The notes: generated from the letters alone by a model not told the origin. 64,000 nucleotides of DNA from Sphingomonadales bacterium (GCA_019455285.1 JACFMS010000010.1:25398-89397); one strand, 5' to 3'; shown: positions 1 through 9,048, numbered from the stretch's first letter. Made by a program: numbers and translations.

Positions 1-1823
1 CTGGACGTTCCTGGCGCCTGCGCAGCGGCGGCAACCGCGCCGGCAAGAGCGGACCCTAGCGTCGCCGGAAAGTTGCCAAGACGGGCCGGGGTGAAGTGGC
101 GGCCGGCATACCAGCGCGGCTGATAAGTCCCAGCCGCCGCGGCTTTTTCCAGGACGTCAGCAAACTTCTCGCCCCACCGGGTTTCGACATCGAGGGCGAT
201 GGCGTAGGGCAGAAATTTTTCAAAGAGTTCAGGCGTGCGCTCCGGCTCATGGGCCCAATCAAGCCGGTCCTGCTCGGCCACCGAGAGATAAAGTTTGAAG
301 CCCTCGATGGCGTCCAAGACCCGTCGGCCGAGCAGCGTCGGCGCCTTCAAGAGCTCCAAAAACAGCAGATTAATCCCGATAATGACCGCAATCAGCGCCA
401 CCGCCGGCCACGAAGCCTCCTCGGCGAAGGCAACGGCGCCGAACCCCAGCCCGGCAATAAACGGCAGCGCGAACGCGGTGGTAAGGATGGCCCGTCCCAA
501 CCCCAGGAGATTGCCTCGGACCGCTCCCCAGGCTGCCGCCACACGCAAGACCAGGATATAACAGCCGGCGCTCCAGCCGGCGAGCCAGATCGAGAGAAAG
601 AGCGCCGCGCCAGGATCGGCCGACAGCAACGCCAAGCCGGCTATCACCGCCAACGATAAGGCGACCCCCGGCAATATCCAGCCGCGGTTGGTCAGAAAGT
701 AGGTTTTTTCATAATTGGTCGAGAGCTTGGCCTTCAGCGCGCTTAAAGCCCGCCGCAGCGTCCGATGTTCGGCCTGCTTTAAAGCTAATGTTTCTCCGCC
801 ACCGGCAAGCAACGACCGCACCATGGCCGCCTCATCCGCCGACAGTCCCGCCCCCTCGCCAAGTTTTTCAATGGTAAATACGCCCTCCTCCGTCTCATGA
901 AGTCGGATCGCCCCTTTGACCGCCAGGCTGACCAGAGCCGCGGCCAGCGCCTTCTGATCAAAGCCCAGGCGAGAGATGAAGCGGGTGGCGGCCGGCGACA
1001 GGTTGGCGGGCGGTTCATAACGGGGATAAATGGCGCCCTTCTCGGGATCGCGGCCGACCCTCAACCACACCGCCACGTAATAGACGACGATCACCATCAG
1101 ACCCAATACGGCGAGCGTAATTTGCCGCAGATCGCCGAAGCCGCCGAGCGTCCGCTCAAGCGCGCTTGGCGCATCGACATGACCCTTGGGCCAGGCAACG
1201 GCGATGGTCAGCCCTTCGCCGGGACTGAGCGCGCGCGTGGTTTCAAACACCACCCCGGCGCCCGAAACATAGGCGCTGGCGTCCCCGCCGCGCGCGCCTA
1301 CGGGCCCGGTGTAATAGGTAAAATCGGTGGGCCGCACGCCGGACGGCAGGCGCACCACGGCCCGCGCCTGATCGATGGGAAATTTCCAATCGTTGCCGGT
1401 GACGTTCCAGTAAAGCTCGTCATGGGTATCAAAGAAACCAATCTGGCGCGTCGTGCGATAGGTCAGGCGATAGGCGTGAACGCCCGGCGTCAGAAAACGT
1501 TCGGCGCTGCCAAAATAAATCCGCACGCCATTCGACAGGCGCTCGGTGTGATAATCTTCATCGCCGCCGTCGCGGCCGACCTCCAGGACATCAAAGCCGA
1601 CCCGCATCCGACCGCCGCCGGGCAGCGTGTAATCGGTGGGAAAATCACGGTAGATACCGCGCCGGATCTGCTGCCCCTCGGCATTGACGGTGATCGTTTC
1701 CGTCACCACCAAGCTGCCGTCGCGATTGATCTGAATATCGCTGGCAAAGAATAGAATCCGCTCCTCCGCCCGGACGTTGCCGAAAAGCGCAAGGAAGGCA
1801 ACAAAGAAGGCGATGAAGCGCAC
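1..1823 (-). CDS. DUF2207 domain membrane protein (3' end outside window)
   Basis: The minus-strand frame is open from a GTG at 1823 to the window edge, so the C-terminus is missing. Translation shows a signal peptide of about 19 residues, a beta-rich extracytoplasmic region containing a G-I-Y-R-D-F-P motif typical of DUF2207, a membrane segment near residues 233-255, and further hydrophobic segments around residues 378-440. The GTG abuts the stop codon of lemA with no gap, so the two genes are co-transcribed and probably translationally coupled. LemA and DUF2207 proteins are frequent neighbours and are thought to work at the cell envelope, but their biochemical role is not established. The family call rests on motif and context; no catalytic residues are visible. 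Confidence 0.8.
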   Translation of the reverse strand, partial: MRFIAFFVAFLALFGNVRAEERILFFASDIQINRDGSLVVTETITVNAEGQQIRRGIYRDFPTDYTLPGGGRMRVGFDVLEVGRDGGDEDYHTERLSNGVRIYFGSAERFLTPGVHAYRLTYRTTRQIGFFDTHDELYWNVTGNDWKFPIDQARAVVRLPSGVRPTDFTYYTGPVGARGGDASAYVSGAGVVFETTRALSPGEGLTIAVAWPKGHVDAPSALERTLGGFGDLRQITLAVLGLMVIVVYYVAVWLRVGRDPEKGAIYPRYEPPANLSPAATRFISRLGFDQKALAAALVSLAVKGAIRLHETEEGVFTIEKLGEGAGLSADEAAMVRSLLAGGGETLALKQAEHRTLRRALSALKAKLSTNYEKTYFLTNRGWILPGVALSLAVIAGLALLSADPGAALFLSIWLAGWSAGCYILVLRVAAAWGAVRGNLLGLGRAILTTAFALPFIAGLGFGAVAFAEEASWPAVALIAVIIGINLLFLELLKAPTLLGRRVLDAIEGFKLYLSVAEQDRLDWAHEPERTPELFEKFLPYAIALDVETRWGEKFADVLEKAAAAGTYQPRWYAGRHFTPARLGNFPATLGSALAGAVAAAAQAPGTS

Positions 1824-2381
1824 TTAGAATTCTACCTTGACGTTTTCCCGCTCCGCGCCGTTGTCGATCTCGAAAAACTCGGCGGTGCGAAAGCCGAAGT
1901 TTTGCGCAATGAGGTTGCTGGGAAACTGCATGACGTAGGTATTATTGTCGCGTACCGTGCCGTTGTAATAGCGCCGCGCCGATTGGATGTGGCCCTCGAT
2001 TTCGCTTAAATCCCGCTGCAACGACAGGAAGTTTTCATTGGCCTTGAGATTGGGGTATTGCTCCGCCAGCGCGAATAACGAACGCAGCGCGCCGCTGAGC
2101 GCATTTTCCGCCTTGGCCTGCTGGTCCGGCGCGCCGTCCGCCGCTTGCGCCCGATTGCGCGCCTCGACCACCGCCTCTAAAGTCTTGGCCTCATGCGCGG
2201 CATAGCCCTTGACCGTTTCCACCAAGTTGGGAATGAGGTTGTAGCGGCGCTTTAATTGCACGTCGATGTCGCTCCACGCCGCCTCCACGCGATACTTAAA
2301 TCGCGTCAGCCGGTTGTAAACGGCGATGCCATAGATGATGGCGATGACGATGAGTAGAGCCAGGATTTCAAGAACGATCAT
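1824..2381 (-). CDS. lemA: LemA family protein
   Basis: This 185-residue protein has one N-terminal membrane segment (about residues 3-23). The family signature follows it: Y-N-R-L, then W-S-D-I-D-V-Q-L-K-R-R and N-L-I-P-N-L-V-E-T-V-K-G-Y around residues 36-64. The rest is helical with a likely coiled-coil character, and the C-terminus carries the F-P-S-N-L-I-A and A-E-F-F-E motifs. The length fits the family, whose members usually expose a helical bundle outside the membrane. It is the first gene of a two-gene unit with the DUF2207 gene, which starts immediately after its stop. The molecular function of LemA is unknown; the family assignment is secure. Confidence 0.93.
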   Translation of the reverse strand: MIVLEILALLIVIAIIYGIAVYNRLTRFKYRVEAAWSDIDVQLKRRYNLIPNLVETVKGYAAHEAKTLEAVVEARNRAQAADGAPDQQAKAENALSGALRSLFALAEQYPNLKANENFLSLQRDLSEIEGHIQSARRYYNGTVRDNNTYVMQFPSNLIAQNFGFRTAEFFEIDNGAERENVKVEF

Positions 2382-2523
2382 AGCGCTGTCCCCCCTGATC
2401 GAATGGCAGCGTCGGCTACGATACGCGTTTCATCGTCGCCAAACAATGACCGCCTAGACGTTCGGGCCTCGCCAAGCGGCGGCTTTTCCAGTACAAGGAG
2501 CCTGCGCAACATAAGGTCTGTCC

Positions 2524-3426
2524 ATGGCCATCACCATCCCCTTTAATCGCAATTTCGACCCTGCTTACGGCAGCGCAGAAACGATCAGCCCGCTCATCCG
2601 CCGGGTGGTGGCGAAAAATCCCGGCCCCTTCACCTTCACCGGCACCGGCACCTACCTCATCGGCCGCGAGGCGGTGGCGGTGATCGACCCTGGCCCCGAT
2701 ATGGCGAGCCACGTCGGGGCGCTTCTAAAGGCCCTTGAAGGCCAGCGGGTGAGTCATATCCTGATCACCCATACCCACCGTGACCATTCGCCGGCCAGCC
2801 GCGCGCTGCAAGCCGCCACCGGCGCGCCGATCTACGCCTTCGGCCCCCACGGCAGCGGCCGTGACGACGAGGGCGATCCGTTGGAGGAAGGGGCTGATCG
2901 CGATTTCGTCTTCGACGTGCGGCTCCATCACCAAGACCAGGTGCGCGGGCCGGATTGGACCATCGAGGCGGTGCATACCCCCGGCCACACCTCCAATCAC
3001 CTGTGCTTCGCCCTTCTGGAAGAAAGCGCGCTCTTTACCGGCGATCAGGTGATGGGATGGTCGACCAGCGTCGTCTCTCCGCCCGACGGCGACATGGCGG
3101 CCTATATGCGGTCTTTGCGGGAGTTGATGGCCCGTGATGACGCCATCTATTACCCGACCCACGGCCCGGCCATCCTGGAGCCGCAAGCCTTTGTTGCCGC
3201 TCTCCTCGCCCACCGCGAGGAGCGGGAGCGGGAAATCCTGGCCTGCGTCGCCGAGGGGCTGGCCACCATCCCGCGGATGGTCGAGCGCATGTACGCCGCT
3301 GTGCCCAAGGGCCTTCATCCCGCCGCCGCCCGCTCGGTTCTCGCCCATATCATTCATTTGTGTGAGAGCGGCCGCCTGAAGACCGACGGCGCGCCCAAGG
3401 CCGACGGCCGCTATCGCCTGCGTTAA
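2524..3426 (+). CDS. MBL-fold metallo-hydrolase (LACTB2-like)
   Basis: A 300-residue metallo-beta-lactamase-fold hydrolase. The metal-binding motif H-T-H-R-D-H lies at residues 83-88 (H83, H85, D87, H88). It is followed by the histidine in T-P-G-H-T-S-N-H-L near residue 155, the aspartate of F-T-G-D-Q-V near residue 174, and the histidine of Y-P-T-H-G-P near residue 210. This set is complete for a dinuclear zinc site. The C-terminal 70 residues resemble the helical tail of LACTB2-type proteins, which include RNA endonucleases and thioesterase-like enzymes. The ATG at 2524 fits the start of the domain. The substrate cannot be read from the sequence. The stop overlaps the convergent gene at 3423 by four bases. 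Confidence 0.85.
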   Translation: MAITIPFNRNFDPAYGSAETISPLIRRVVAKNPGPFTFTGTGTYLIGREAVAVIDPGPDMASHVGALLKALEGQRVSHILITHTHRDHSPASRALQAATGAPIYAFGPHGSGRDDEGDPLEEGADRDFVFDVRLHHQDQVRGPDWTIEAVHTPGHTSNHLCFALLEESALFTGDQVMGWSTSVVSPPDGDMAAYMRSLRELMARDDAIYYPTHGPAILEPQAFVAALLAHREEREREILACVAEGLATIPRMVERMYAAVPKGLHPAAARSVLAHIIHLCESGRLKTDGAPKADGRYRLR

Positions 3427-3791
3427 TCCTGCTGGCCTTCAATGAACAGCGTCAAAGGGTGGCTATAGCCGTACTGGCGGCGCGCCACGCTCAGCGCCCG
3501 GCGCTGATAGACCCGGCGGCGGAGGCGTGATGGCTCGTCATAGGCCATGGACATCAAGAGCGGCACCACCGCCAAATGGCCCGGCCCCACCCGCGCCGTT
3601 AAGGTATCCAAAGCCGCATCGCGCAGCCGCCGCTGCATGGCTGACCCTTTGTCCGCCGCCGGCTGGCCGCTGAGCGCCTCATAAGCCGCGGCCGCGCCAG
3701 TCTGTGGCTGGACCGCCGAGCGCTTCATCCACCAGCGGACGAAGGGCGCGCAAAGGAAACTCCGGCAATATTGGAAAAACTTTTTGACCAT
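3423..3791 (-). CDS. hypothetical protein, 122 aa
   Basis: An open frame of 122 residues with no recognised domain. The N-terminus (about residues 1-25) is aromatic and basic, with several phenylalanine, cysteine and tryptophan residues. A linker follows, then a helical C-terminal half containing R-R-R-V-Y-Q-R-R-A-L-S and ending with H-P-L-T-L-F-I. There is no clear signal peptide. Its stop overlaps the stop of the convergent MBL gene by four bases, and its start faces nadA across a short divergent intergenic region, so it should have its own promoter there. Codon use resembles that of its neighbours, which supports a real gene, but the function is unknown. Confidence 0.6.
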   Translation of the reverse strand: MVKKFFQYCRSFLCAPFVRWWMKRSAVQPQTGAAAAYEALSGQPAADKGSAMQRRLRDAALDTLTARVGPGHLAVVPLLMSMAYDEPSRLRRRVYQRRALSVARRQYGYSHPLTLFIEGQQD

Positions 3792-3878
3792 GCGCTATCG
3801 CCTTGAAAGAGGGGGGACAATGACTGATATATGACGCATGAGCCGCCGATTCGTGGCGCTGGTGGTGGGGTAAAGTAC

Positions 3879-4907
3879 ATGGACGCTAAGTCATTGGAAG
3901 TCAAAAGTTTTACGCCGATGCCTCTGAGCCGGAGCGTCGACCCCACCCTTGACCTGGAAGCCGAGATCAAGCGTTTACGGCGGGAAAAGAACGCCGTCAT
4001 CCTCGCCCACTACTACCAGGAGGCGGAGATTCAGGACATTGCCGATTTCGTCGGCGATTCCCTGGACCTGTCGCGCAAGGCCGCGGCCACCGACGCCGAC
4101 ATGATTGTGTTTTGCGGCGTCCGTTTCATGGCCGAGGTGGCGAAGATCTTAAGCCCGCAAAAGAAAGTGGTGCTGCCCGATTTGGAAGCGGGATGCAGCC
4201 TGGAAGACAGTTGCCAAGCCGAGGACTTCCGCCGCTTCCGCGAGGCCCATCCCGACCATGTGTCGCTCACTTACATCAACTGCTCGGCCGAGGTGAAGGC
4301 GTTGACCGATATCATCGTCACCTCGTCCAACGCCGAGCATATCATCCGGCAAATTCCCGCCGATCAGCCGATCCTGTTTGCGCCCGATCGCCATTTGGGC
4401 GCGTATCTGGCGAAAAAAACCGGCCGGCCAATGACGCTGTGGCCCGGCACCTGCATCGTCCACGAGCGTTTTTCCGAAGAGGAACTCTTGAAACTGAAAG
4501 CGCAGCATCCCGATGCGCCGGTAGCCGCCCATCCCGAGTGCCCAGACTTTATTCTGGCGCACGCCGAGCATGTCGGCTCCACCTCCTCGATCTTGAAGTT
4601 TGCGCTCTCTCACGACGCCAAGACTTTCATCATCGCCACCGAGCCGCACATCATTCATCAGATGGAAAAAGCCGCGCCGCACAAGGTGTTTTTGGGTGCG
4701 CCCGGCGCGGACGGCCAGTGCAGTTGCAACAACTGCCCGTTCATGGCCTTGAACACCATGGAAAAGCTCTACCTCTGCTTGCGCGACGAAACGCCGGAAA
4801 TCATCGTGCCGGAAGACATTCGCCTAAAAGCGCTGAAACCGTTGGAGCGGATGCTGGAGATGAGCCCGCCCATGGCGCAAAACCGTGTCGCCGCCATGGC
4901 GTCTTGA
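3879..4907 (+). CDS. nadA: Quinolinate synthase A
   Basis: NadA condenses iminoaspartate with dihydroxyacetone phosphate to make quinolinate in NAD synthesis, using a [4Fe-4S] cluster. The sequence has H-Y-Y-Q near the N-terminus, F-V-G-D-S-L, the cysteine in [10 protein letters not shown], a central cysteine region (C-S-L-E-D-S-C), H-P-E-C-P, H-V-G-S-T-S and the C-terminal C-S-C-N-N-C-P-F-M. Together these hold the three cluster cysteines and the substrate residues of the family. The ATG at 3879 (342 residues) lies just before the conserved part. An in-frame ATG at 3831 would add 16 residues. nadC follows after four bases. nadB, which normally supplies iminoaspartate, is not beside it. Confidence 0.94.
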   Translation: MDAKSLEVKSFTPMPLSRSVDPTLDLEAEIKRLRREKNAVILAHYYQEAEIQDIADFVGDSLDLSRKAAATDADMIVFCGVRFMAEVAKILSPQKKVVLPDLEAGCSLEDSCQAEDFRRFREAHPDHVSLTYINCSAEVKALTDIIVTSSNAEHIIRQIPADQPILFAPDRHLGAYLAKKTGRPMTLWPGTCIVHERFSEEELLKLKAQHPDAPVAAHPECPDFILAHAEHVGSTSSILKFALSHDAKTFIIATEPHIIHQMEKAAPHKVFLGAPGADGQCSCNNCPFMALNTMEKLYLCLRDETPEIIVPEDIRLKALKPLERMLEMSPPMAQNRVAAMAS

Positions 4908-4911
4908 AGCG

Positions 4912-5760
4912 ATGGACTTATCGCAGAGCGACATCGAGCGCGTGGTGCGCATGGCCTTGGCCGAAGATGTCGGCCATGGCGATCTGACCAGCGCCGTCAC
5001 CATTTCCGAGCGCGCCACTCTAAGCGCCGTGATGGCGGCGCGCGAACCGTTGGTATTGGCTGGCCTGCCGTTCGCTGAGGCCACGTTTAAAGCCTGCGAT
5101 CCTGATGTGACGTTTCGCGCCGAGGCGCAAGATGGCGACAGGCTGGCTGCCGGCGCCATCATCGCCCGCGTCACCGGCAAGGCGCGCGCCGTGCTGACGG
5201 CCGAGCGCACCGCCTTGAACATCGTGCAGCATTTGTCCGGTATCGCCACCTTGACTCATGCCTACGCCAGCCGCATCGCCCACACCAAGGCCAAGCTTCT
5301 TGACACCCGAAAAACCATTCCCGGTTTGCGCGTCGTTGCCAAGTACGCGGTGCGCATGGGTGGCGGCCATAATCACCGTATGCGGCTCGATGACGGCATT
5401 CTGATCAAGGACAATCACGTCGCCCGCTGCGGCGGCGTCGCCGCTGCCGTGCGCGCCGCCAAAAGTCATGACATCTCCGCCAGTCGCTTCGGCGTTGCGG
5501 TTGAATGCGACACCCTGGAACAGGTCAAGGCGGCGATCGCGGCGGGCGCCGACCGCCTCCTGCTCGACAACATGAGCCTGGAGATGCTGCGCGAGGCGGT
5601 GCGCATCGCCGACGGACGATTGCCCTTGGAAGCCTCGGGCGGGGTGACGCTGGAGACCATCGCCGCCATCGCCGAAACCGGCGTTGACTACATCTCAGTC
5701 GGCCGCATCACCCAATCCGCCCCGGCGGTGGACATCGGGCTGGATTACGAAGGCGCCTGA
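4912..5760 (+). CDS. nadC: Nicotinate-nucleotide diphosphorylase (carboxylating)
   Basis: This 282-residue enzyme converts quinolinate and PRPP to nicotinate mononucleotide, releasing CO2. Recognisable motifs are E-D-V-G-H-G-D-L-T-S near residue 20, E-R-T-A-L-N with L-S-G-I-A-T near residues 98-112, D-T-R-K-T-I-P-G-L-R and G-G-G-H-N-H-R near residues 130-155, I-K-D-N-H, V-E-C-D, D-N-M-S, E-A-S-G-G and the closing Y-I-S-V-G. These hold the arginine, lysine and histidine residues that bind the two substrates. The ATG at 4912 starts four bases after the nadA stop, so the pair is an operon and the ribosome site lies inside nadA. Product and gene name are secure. Confidence 0.96.
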   Translation: MDLSQSDIERVVRMALAEDVGHGDLTSAVTISERATLSAVMAAREPLVLAGLPFAEATFKACDPDVTFRAEAQDGDRLAAGAIIARVTGKARAVLTAERTALNIVQHLSGIATLTHAYASRIAHTKAKLLDTRKTIPGLRVVAKYAVRMGGGHNHRMRLDDGILIKDNHVARCGGVAAAVRAAKSHDISASRFGVAVECDTLEQVKAAIAAGADRLLLDNMSLEMLREAVRIADGRLPLEASGGVTLETIAAIAETGVDYISVGRITQSAPAVDIGLDYEGA

Positions 5761-5793
5761 TTCGCCAGAGAGGAATAGCCCTCTTAAAGCGCG

Positions 5794-5822
5794 TTGACAA
5801 ATGTATGTACAAATGACATCAT
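5794..5822 (+). promoter_or_regulatory. Putative brnTA promoter with operator-like repeat
   Basis: A consensus -35 TTGACA (5794-5799) is followed after 17 bases by CATCAT (5817-5822), a weak -10. Transcription would start at or next to the brnT ATG at 5829, giving a leaderless mRNA. Two direct copies of ACAAATG and the small inverted repeat TGTA-TG-TACA lie inside the spacer. They are a plausible autorepression site for the BrnT-BrnA complex. Read from sequence only. Confidence 0.45.
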
Positions 5823-5828
5823 GGACTC

Positions 5829-6143
5829 ATGATGCATAAGGTTGCGGGATTCAATTGGGATTCTGGCAATTTGCAGAAATGCCGCAAGCATGGGGTTTCC
5901 CGCGCGGAGGTTGAATTTGTCTTCAAGCACGGCCCTCGTATCGTGCCGGATTTGAAACATTCCGATAAAGAGACGCGGTACTTGGCGATCGGCAGATCGT
6001 CCGCTGGAAGGCCGTTATTCATTGCCTTCACGTTACGCCACATCGGCGGGAAAGTTTATATTCGTCCTATCAGCGCCCGCTACATGCACCAGAAAGAGGT
6101 GAAAAGCTATGAAACGCAAACTTCCCAGGATGAAGAGCGATAA
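5829..6143 (+). CDS. brnT: BrnT family toxin
   Basis: A 104-residue protein matching the BrnT family of RelE-fold ribonuclease toxins of type II toxin-antitoxin systems. The order of features fits: F-N-W-D near the N-terminus, N-L-Q-K-C-R-K-H-G-V, then E-V-E-F-V-F, then R-Y-L-A-I-G-R, a hydrophobic strand with F-T-L-R, and the C-terminal R-P-I-S-A-R-Y-M. The family acts by cutting mRNA and is held inactive by BrnA. The gene overlaps brnA by 35 bases, as expected for this pair, and is preceded by a consensus -35 box. Tail residues after about 93 are variable. The toxin is inferred from family; activity is not shown. Confidence 0.88.
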   Translation: MMHKVAGFNWDSGNLQKCRKHGVSRAEVEFVFKHGPRIVPDLKHSDKETRYLAIGRSSAGRPLFIAFTLRHIGGKVYIRPISARYMHQKEVKSYETQTSQDEER

Positions 6144-6360
6144 AGCGGCGGAAGACCTGTTGCGCCAGGACTTGTCAAACCTGGACTTTCGTCAGTTCAA
6201 GCCCGTGCAGTTCGAGTTTGAGCCGAAAGCCGCCCGCGTCAATATGCGGCTCCCGGAACCACTCCTTGATGCGGTCAAGGCAAAAGCGGCGCGCCTCGGC
6301 ATCCCCTACCAGCGCTATATCCGCCAAGCGCTGGAACAGGCGGTAACGCGGGGGAAATAG
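6109..6360 (+). CDS. brnA: BrnA family antitoxin (ribbon-helix-helix)
   Basis: An 83-residue protein. Its C-terminal half, from V-N-M-R-L-P-E-P-L-L to I-P-Y-Q-R-Y-I-R-Q-A-L-E (about residues 44-78), is a ribbon-helix-helix DNA-binding fold as in BrnA/CopG antitoxins. The N-terminal part, with D-L-S-N-L-D and an acidic and aromatic stretch, is the likely toxin-binding segment. It overlaps the end of brnT and lies downstream of it, the normal brnTA order. As in the family, it should neutralise BrnT and repress the shared promoter near 5794-5822. The reading frame is intact, so the pair could be active. Confidence 0.88.
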   Translation: MKRKLPRMKSDKAAEDLLRQDLSNLDFRQFKPVQFEFEPKAARVNMRLPEPLLDAVKAKAARLGIPYQRYIRQALEQAVTRGK

Positions 6361-6382
6361 CGAAAGCCTGCCTGCACCACAA

Positions 6383-6853
6383 TTACGCCGAAAGCGGCAA
6401 GGCGGTGGTGGTCTTGACCCGGCGCAAGACGATGGAGGTCACCACCGAGCGCACTTCCGGCTGCTCCAACAGCACCCCGGTCATGAAGTGCTCATAAGAG
6501 CCGAGGTCGGGCGTGACCACCCGCATCTGGTAATCCTTCTCGCCGCTCAACAACCGGCATTCGACGATTTCCGGCCGCGCGCGGGCGAACTCCTCGAATT
6601 TGAGGCGGCTTTTCAGCCCGTGATCGGTCAGCGTCACCGAGGCGATGACCTCAAAACCCAGGCCGGCGCGTTCAGGATCAAGAATCGCCACCGTTTTGCG
6701 AATGACCCCGGCTTCCTTCAACGAGCGCACCCGCCGCCAGCACGAGGACAGCGACAGCCCCGCCGTCTCGGCCACCTCTGCCATTGGCCGCTCGGCGTCC
6801 TCCTGCAACAGGGTCAAGATACGAATATCTTCACGATCCAGTTTTAATGACAT
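6383..6853 (-). CDS. Lrp/AsnC family transcriptional regulator
   Basis: A 156-residue regulator with an N-terminal winged helix-turn-helix (L-D-R-E-D-I-R-I-L near residue 5, then V-A-E-T-A-G-L-S-L-S-S-C-W-R-R-V around residues 25-45) and a C-terminal RAM/AsnC effector domain (E-C-R-L-L-S-G-E-K-D-Y, then S-V-V-T-S-I-V-L). The ATG at 6853 is preferred over a TTG two codons upstream. It is divergent from the PLP lyase at 6987. The 133-base space between them is very AT-rich and holds the inverted repeat ATTATT-TTAAT-AATAAT (6863-6879), a natural place for Lrp-type binding. It probably senses an amino acid and controls the lyase; the ligand is not known. Confidence 0.93.
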   Translation of the reverse strand: MSLKLDREDIRILTLLQEDAERPMAEVAETAGLSLSSCWRRVRSLKEAGVIRKTVAILDPERAGLGFEVIASVTLTDHGLKSRLKFEEFARARPEIVECRLLSGEKDYQMRVVTPDLGSYEHFMTGVLLEQPEVRSVVTSIVLRRVKTTTALPLSA

Positions 6854-6862
6854 TATCAAGCC

Positions 6863-6879
6863 ATTATTTTAATAATAAT
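6863..6879. promoter_or_regulatory. AT-rich inverted repeat between Lrp regulator and PLP lyase
   Basis: The 17-base inverted repeat has arms ATTATT and AATAAT around TTAAT, directly upstream of the Lrp gene start. Lrp/AsnC proteins bind AT-rich imperfect palindromes and usually repress themselves while controlling a divergent target. This site is a candidate operator; nothing beyond base composition, symmetry and position supports it. Confidence 0.35.
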
Positions 6880-6986
6880 CGACATATTTTCTCAATTTTA
6901 TCCGAAAAACGCAACACTTTGAAAAGATAAATCTGCGGAATAGAATACATTAGCATCCCAGCAGCACCGCCTGGGAGGTTCACGCC

Positions 6987-8273
6987 ATGAAGCCGCACAA
7001 ACCCTACCGTCATCGCACCCTGGGCAGCCACCGCCTGAGTCCCGAAACGCTGGCCATGAGCTACGGCTATGACCCGAAGCTGTCGGAAGGGGCGGTCAAG
7101 GCGCCGCTGTTCATGACCTCAACCTTCGTGTTCGACAGCACCCAAGCCGGCAAGGAATTCTTCGAACTCGCCTATGGTCTGCGCGAGCGTAAGGCGGGCG
7201 AGGATCCTGGTCTGATTTATTCGCGCATCAACAACCCGGACCTGGAGATTCTCGAAGACCGCCTGACGCTATGGGACGACGCCGAGGATAGCTTGGTGTT
7301 TTCCAGCGGCATGGCGGCCATCGCCACCACCATTTTCGCCCACGTACGGCCGGGCGACGTGGTGGTGCACAGCGAGCCGGTTTATGGCGGCAGCGAATTT
7401 TTGCTGGCGCACATCCTGCCGCAATTCGGGGTGAGCCGGGTCGGTTTTGCCGCCGGCGCCGATCCGAAGCCATTGGCTGATGCCATAGAAACAGCAAAAA
7501 AGATTGGCCGGGTGTCGGTGATTTACGTGGAAACGCCGGCCAACCCCACCAACGATCTGGTGGATATCGCCGCCTGCGCCGCGGCGGCGAAAGGGCTGCA
7601 CGCTGCGCAAAATTTCCGTCCCGTGGTGATGGTCGACAACACGTTTCTTGGCCCGTTGTGGCAGCATCCGCTGTCCCATGGCGCGGACCTGGTGCTTTAT
7701 TCGCTGACCAAATATGTCGGCGGTCACAGCGACGTCATCGCCGGCTGCGCGCTGGGATCGCAAGCGGCGCTCGCCGCGGTGCGCGGTTTTCGCACCATTC
7801 TCGGCACCATGTGCGATCCGCATACCGGCTGGCTTTTGATGCGCAGCCTGGAGACCTTGAAGCTCAGGATGACGGAAGCGGCGACGAATGCCAAAAAGAT
7901 CGCCGACTTTCTCGTCACCCATCCCAAGATCGATGCGGTGCATTATCTCGGTCACCTGCCGCCGCGAAGTCCGGCGGGACGCTTGTTCGCCAAGCAATGT
8001 CTGTCCCCCGGCTCGACCTTTTCCATCGACGTCAAGGGCGGCGAAGCGGCGGCGTTTCGTTTCCTGGATTCTCTGAAACTGATGAAGCTTGCGGTCAGCC
8101 TTGGCGGCACCGAGAGCCTGGCCGAACATCCGGCAAGCATGACCCATTCTGATATACCGCCGGACGCGCAACAACGACTGGGTATCACGCCGAGCATGGT
8201 GCGGCTCTCCATCGGCATTGAAAATGCCGATGACCTGATTGTTGATCTGACTCAAGCGTTGAATGCGGTGTGA
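6987..8273 (+). CDS. Cys/Met metabolism PLP-dependent enzyme (cystathionine gamma-synthase family, methionine gamma-lyase-like)
   Basis: A 428-residue type I PLP enzyme of the Cys/Met family. It shows the substrate-loop motif Y-S-R-I-N-N-P near residue 75, F-S-S-G-M-A-A-I around residue 105 for phosphate binding, Y-G-G-S, the aspartate of V-M-V-D-N-T-F near residue 218, and the PLP lysine in S-L-T-K-Y-V-G-G-H-S-D near residue 242. The C-terminal V-S-L-G-G-T-E-S-L is typical. Members include cystathionine gamma-synthase, cystathionine lyases and methionine gamma-lyase. The N-terminal extension and the divergent Lrp regulator point to amino-acid catabolism such as methionine gamma-lyase, but the exact reaction cannot be fixed from sequence. 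Confidence 0.88.
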   Translation: MKPHKPYRHRTLGSHRLSPETLAMSYGYDPKLSEGAVKAPLFMTSTFVFDSTQAGKEFFELAYGLRERKAGEDPGLIYSRINNPDLEILEDRLTLWDDAEDSLVFSSGMAAIATTIFAHVRPGDVVVHSEPVYGGSEFLLAHILPQFGVSRVGFAAGADPKPLADAIETAKKIGRVSVIYVETPANPTNDLVDIAACAAAAKGLHAAQNFRPVVMVDNTFLGPLWQHPLSHGADLVLYSLTKYVGGHSDVIAGCALGSQAALAAVRGFRTILGTMCDPHTGWLLMRSLETLKLRMTEAATNAKKIADFLVTHPKIDAVHYLGHLPPRSPAGRLFAKQCLSPGSTFSIDVKGGEAAAFRFLDSLKLMKLAVSLGGTESLAEHPASMTHSDIPPDAQQRLGITPSMVRLSIGIENADDLIVDLTQALNAV

Positions 8274-8278
8274 TCAGC

Positions 8279-9022
8279 TCACACGTGCTGGCCGCCGTTG
8301 ATGTGAATTTCCGATCCCGTCACGTAGGACGACTGATCGGTGCACAGATAATAAATTGCCTTCGCCACTTCCTCCGGTTTGCCCAAGCGGCGCAGCGGAA
8401 TGTCCGCCACCATCTTTTCCGTCCCCGGCGATAGGATCGCGGTATCGATCTCGCCCGGCGCGATGGCGTTGACGCGAATGCCGAAGGGGCCGAAGTCGGC
8501 GGCCATTTCCCGCGTCAGCGATGCCAAAGCAGCCTTCGAGGTCGCATAGGCGGCGCCGGCGAACGGGTGCACCCGGCTGCCGGCGATGGAGGTGACGTTG
8601 ACGATGGAGCCTTGAACGGCCTTCAATTCCTCGATGAGCCCGCGCGCCAGCACCACCGGCGCGAAGAAATTCACTTCAAACACCTTGCGCCAATCTTCCT
8701 CGGAGGTGGTGAGCGTATTCAGTCGCTCGCCCTTCGGGCCTTTGGGCGAAATGCCGGCGTTGTTGACCAGGGCGTGCACCGGCCCGCCGTTTAAGCGTTT
8801 GCGCAACTCCAGAACCGCCCGCGCGCGATCCTCGGGATCGCCGAGATCAACCTGCACATGATCTTCCGGTCCCGCTTCCCACGGACAATTTTCCGGAAAC
8901 GGATGACGCGAGCAGGTAATCACCCGCCAGCCGGCGCTGGAAAACCGTTTCACCGTGGCGTGACCGATGCCGCGACTGGCCCCCGTCAACACCAGAACAC
9001 GTCGATTGCTGTCCGTGGACAT
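8279..9022 (-). CDS. SDR family oxidoreductase
   Basis: A 247-residue classical short-chain dehydrogenase/reductase. The cofactor motif T-G-A-S-R-G-I-G is at residues 14-21, N-N-A-G-I near residue 87, the catalytic serine in V-T-S-I-A-G-S near residue 140, and Y-A-T-S-K-A-A near residues 155-161 supplies the Y-x3-K pair. The C-terminus closes with Y-V-T-G-S-E-I-H-I-N-G-G as in 3-oxoacyl-ACP reductase-like members. A basic residue after the glycine motif suggests NADP use. It converges on the PLP lyase gene with a six-base gap. The substrate is unknown. Confidence 0.9.
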   Translation of the reverse strand: MSTDSNRRVLVLTGASRGIGHATVKRFSSAGWRVITCSRHPFPENCPWEAGPEDHVQVDLGDPEDRARAVLELRKRLNGGPVHALVNNAGISPKGPKGERLNTLTTSEEDWRKVFEVNFFAPVVLARGLIEELKAVQGSIVNVTSIAGSRVHPFAGAAYATSKAALASLTREMAADFGPFGIRVNAIAPGEIDTAILSPGTEKMVADIPLRRLGKPEEVAKAIYYLCTDQSSYVTGSEIHINGGQHV

Positions 9023-9048
9023 GATTTACCGCCTATCAAATACCGCCA

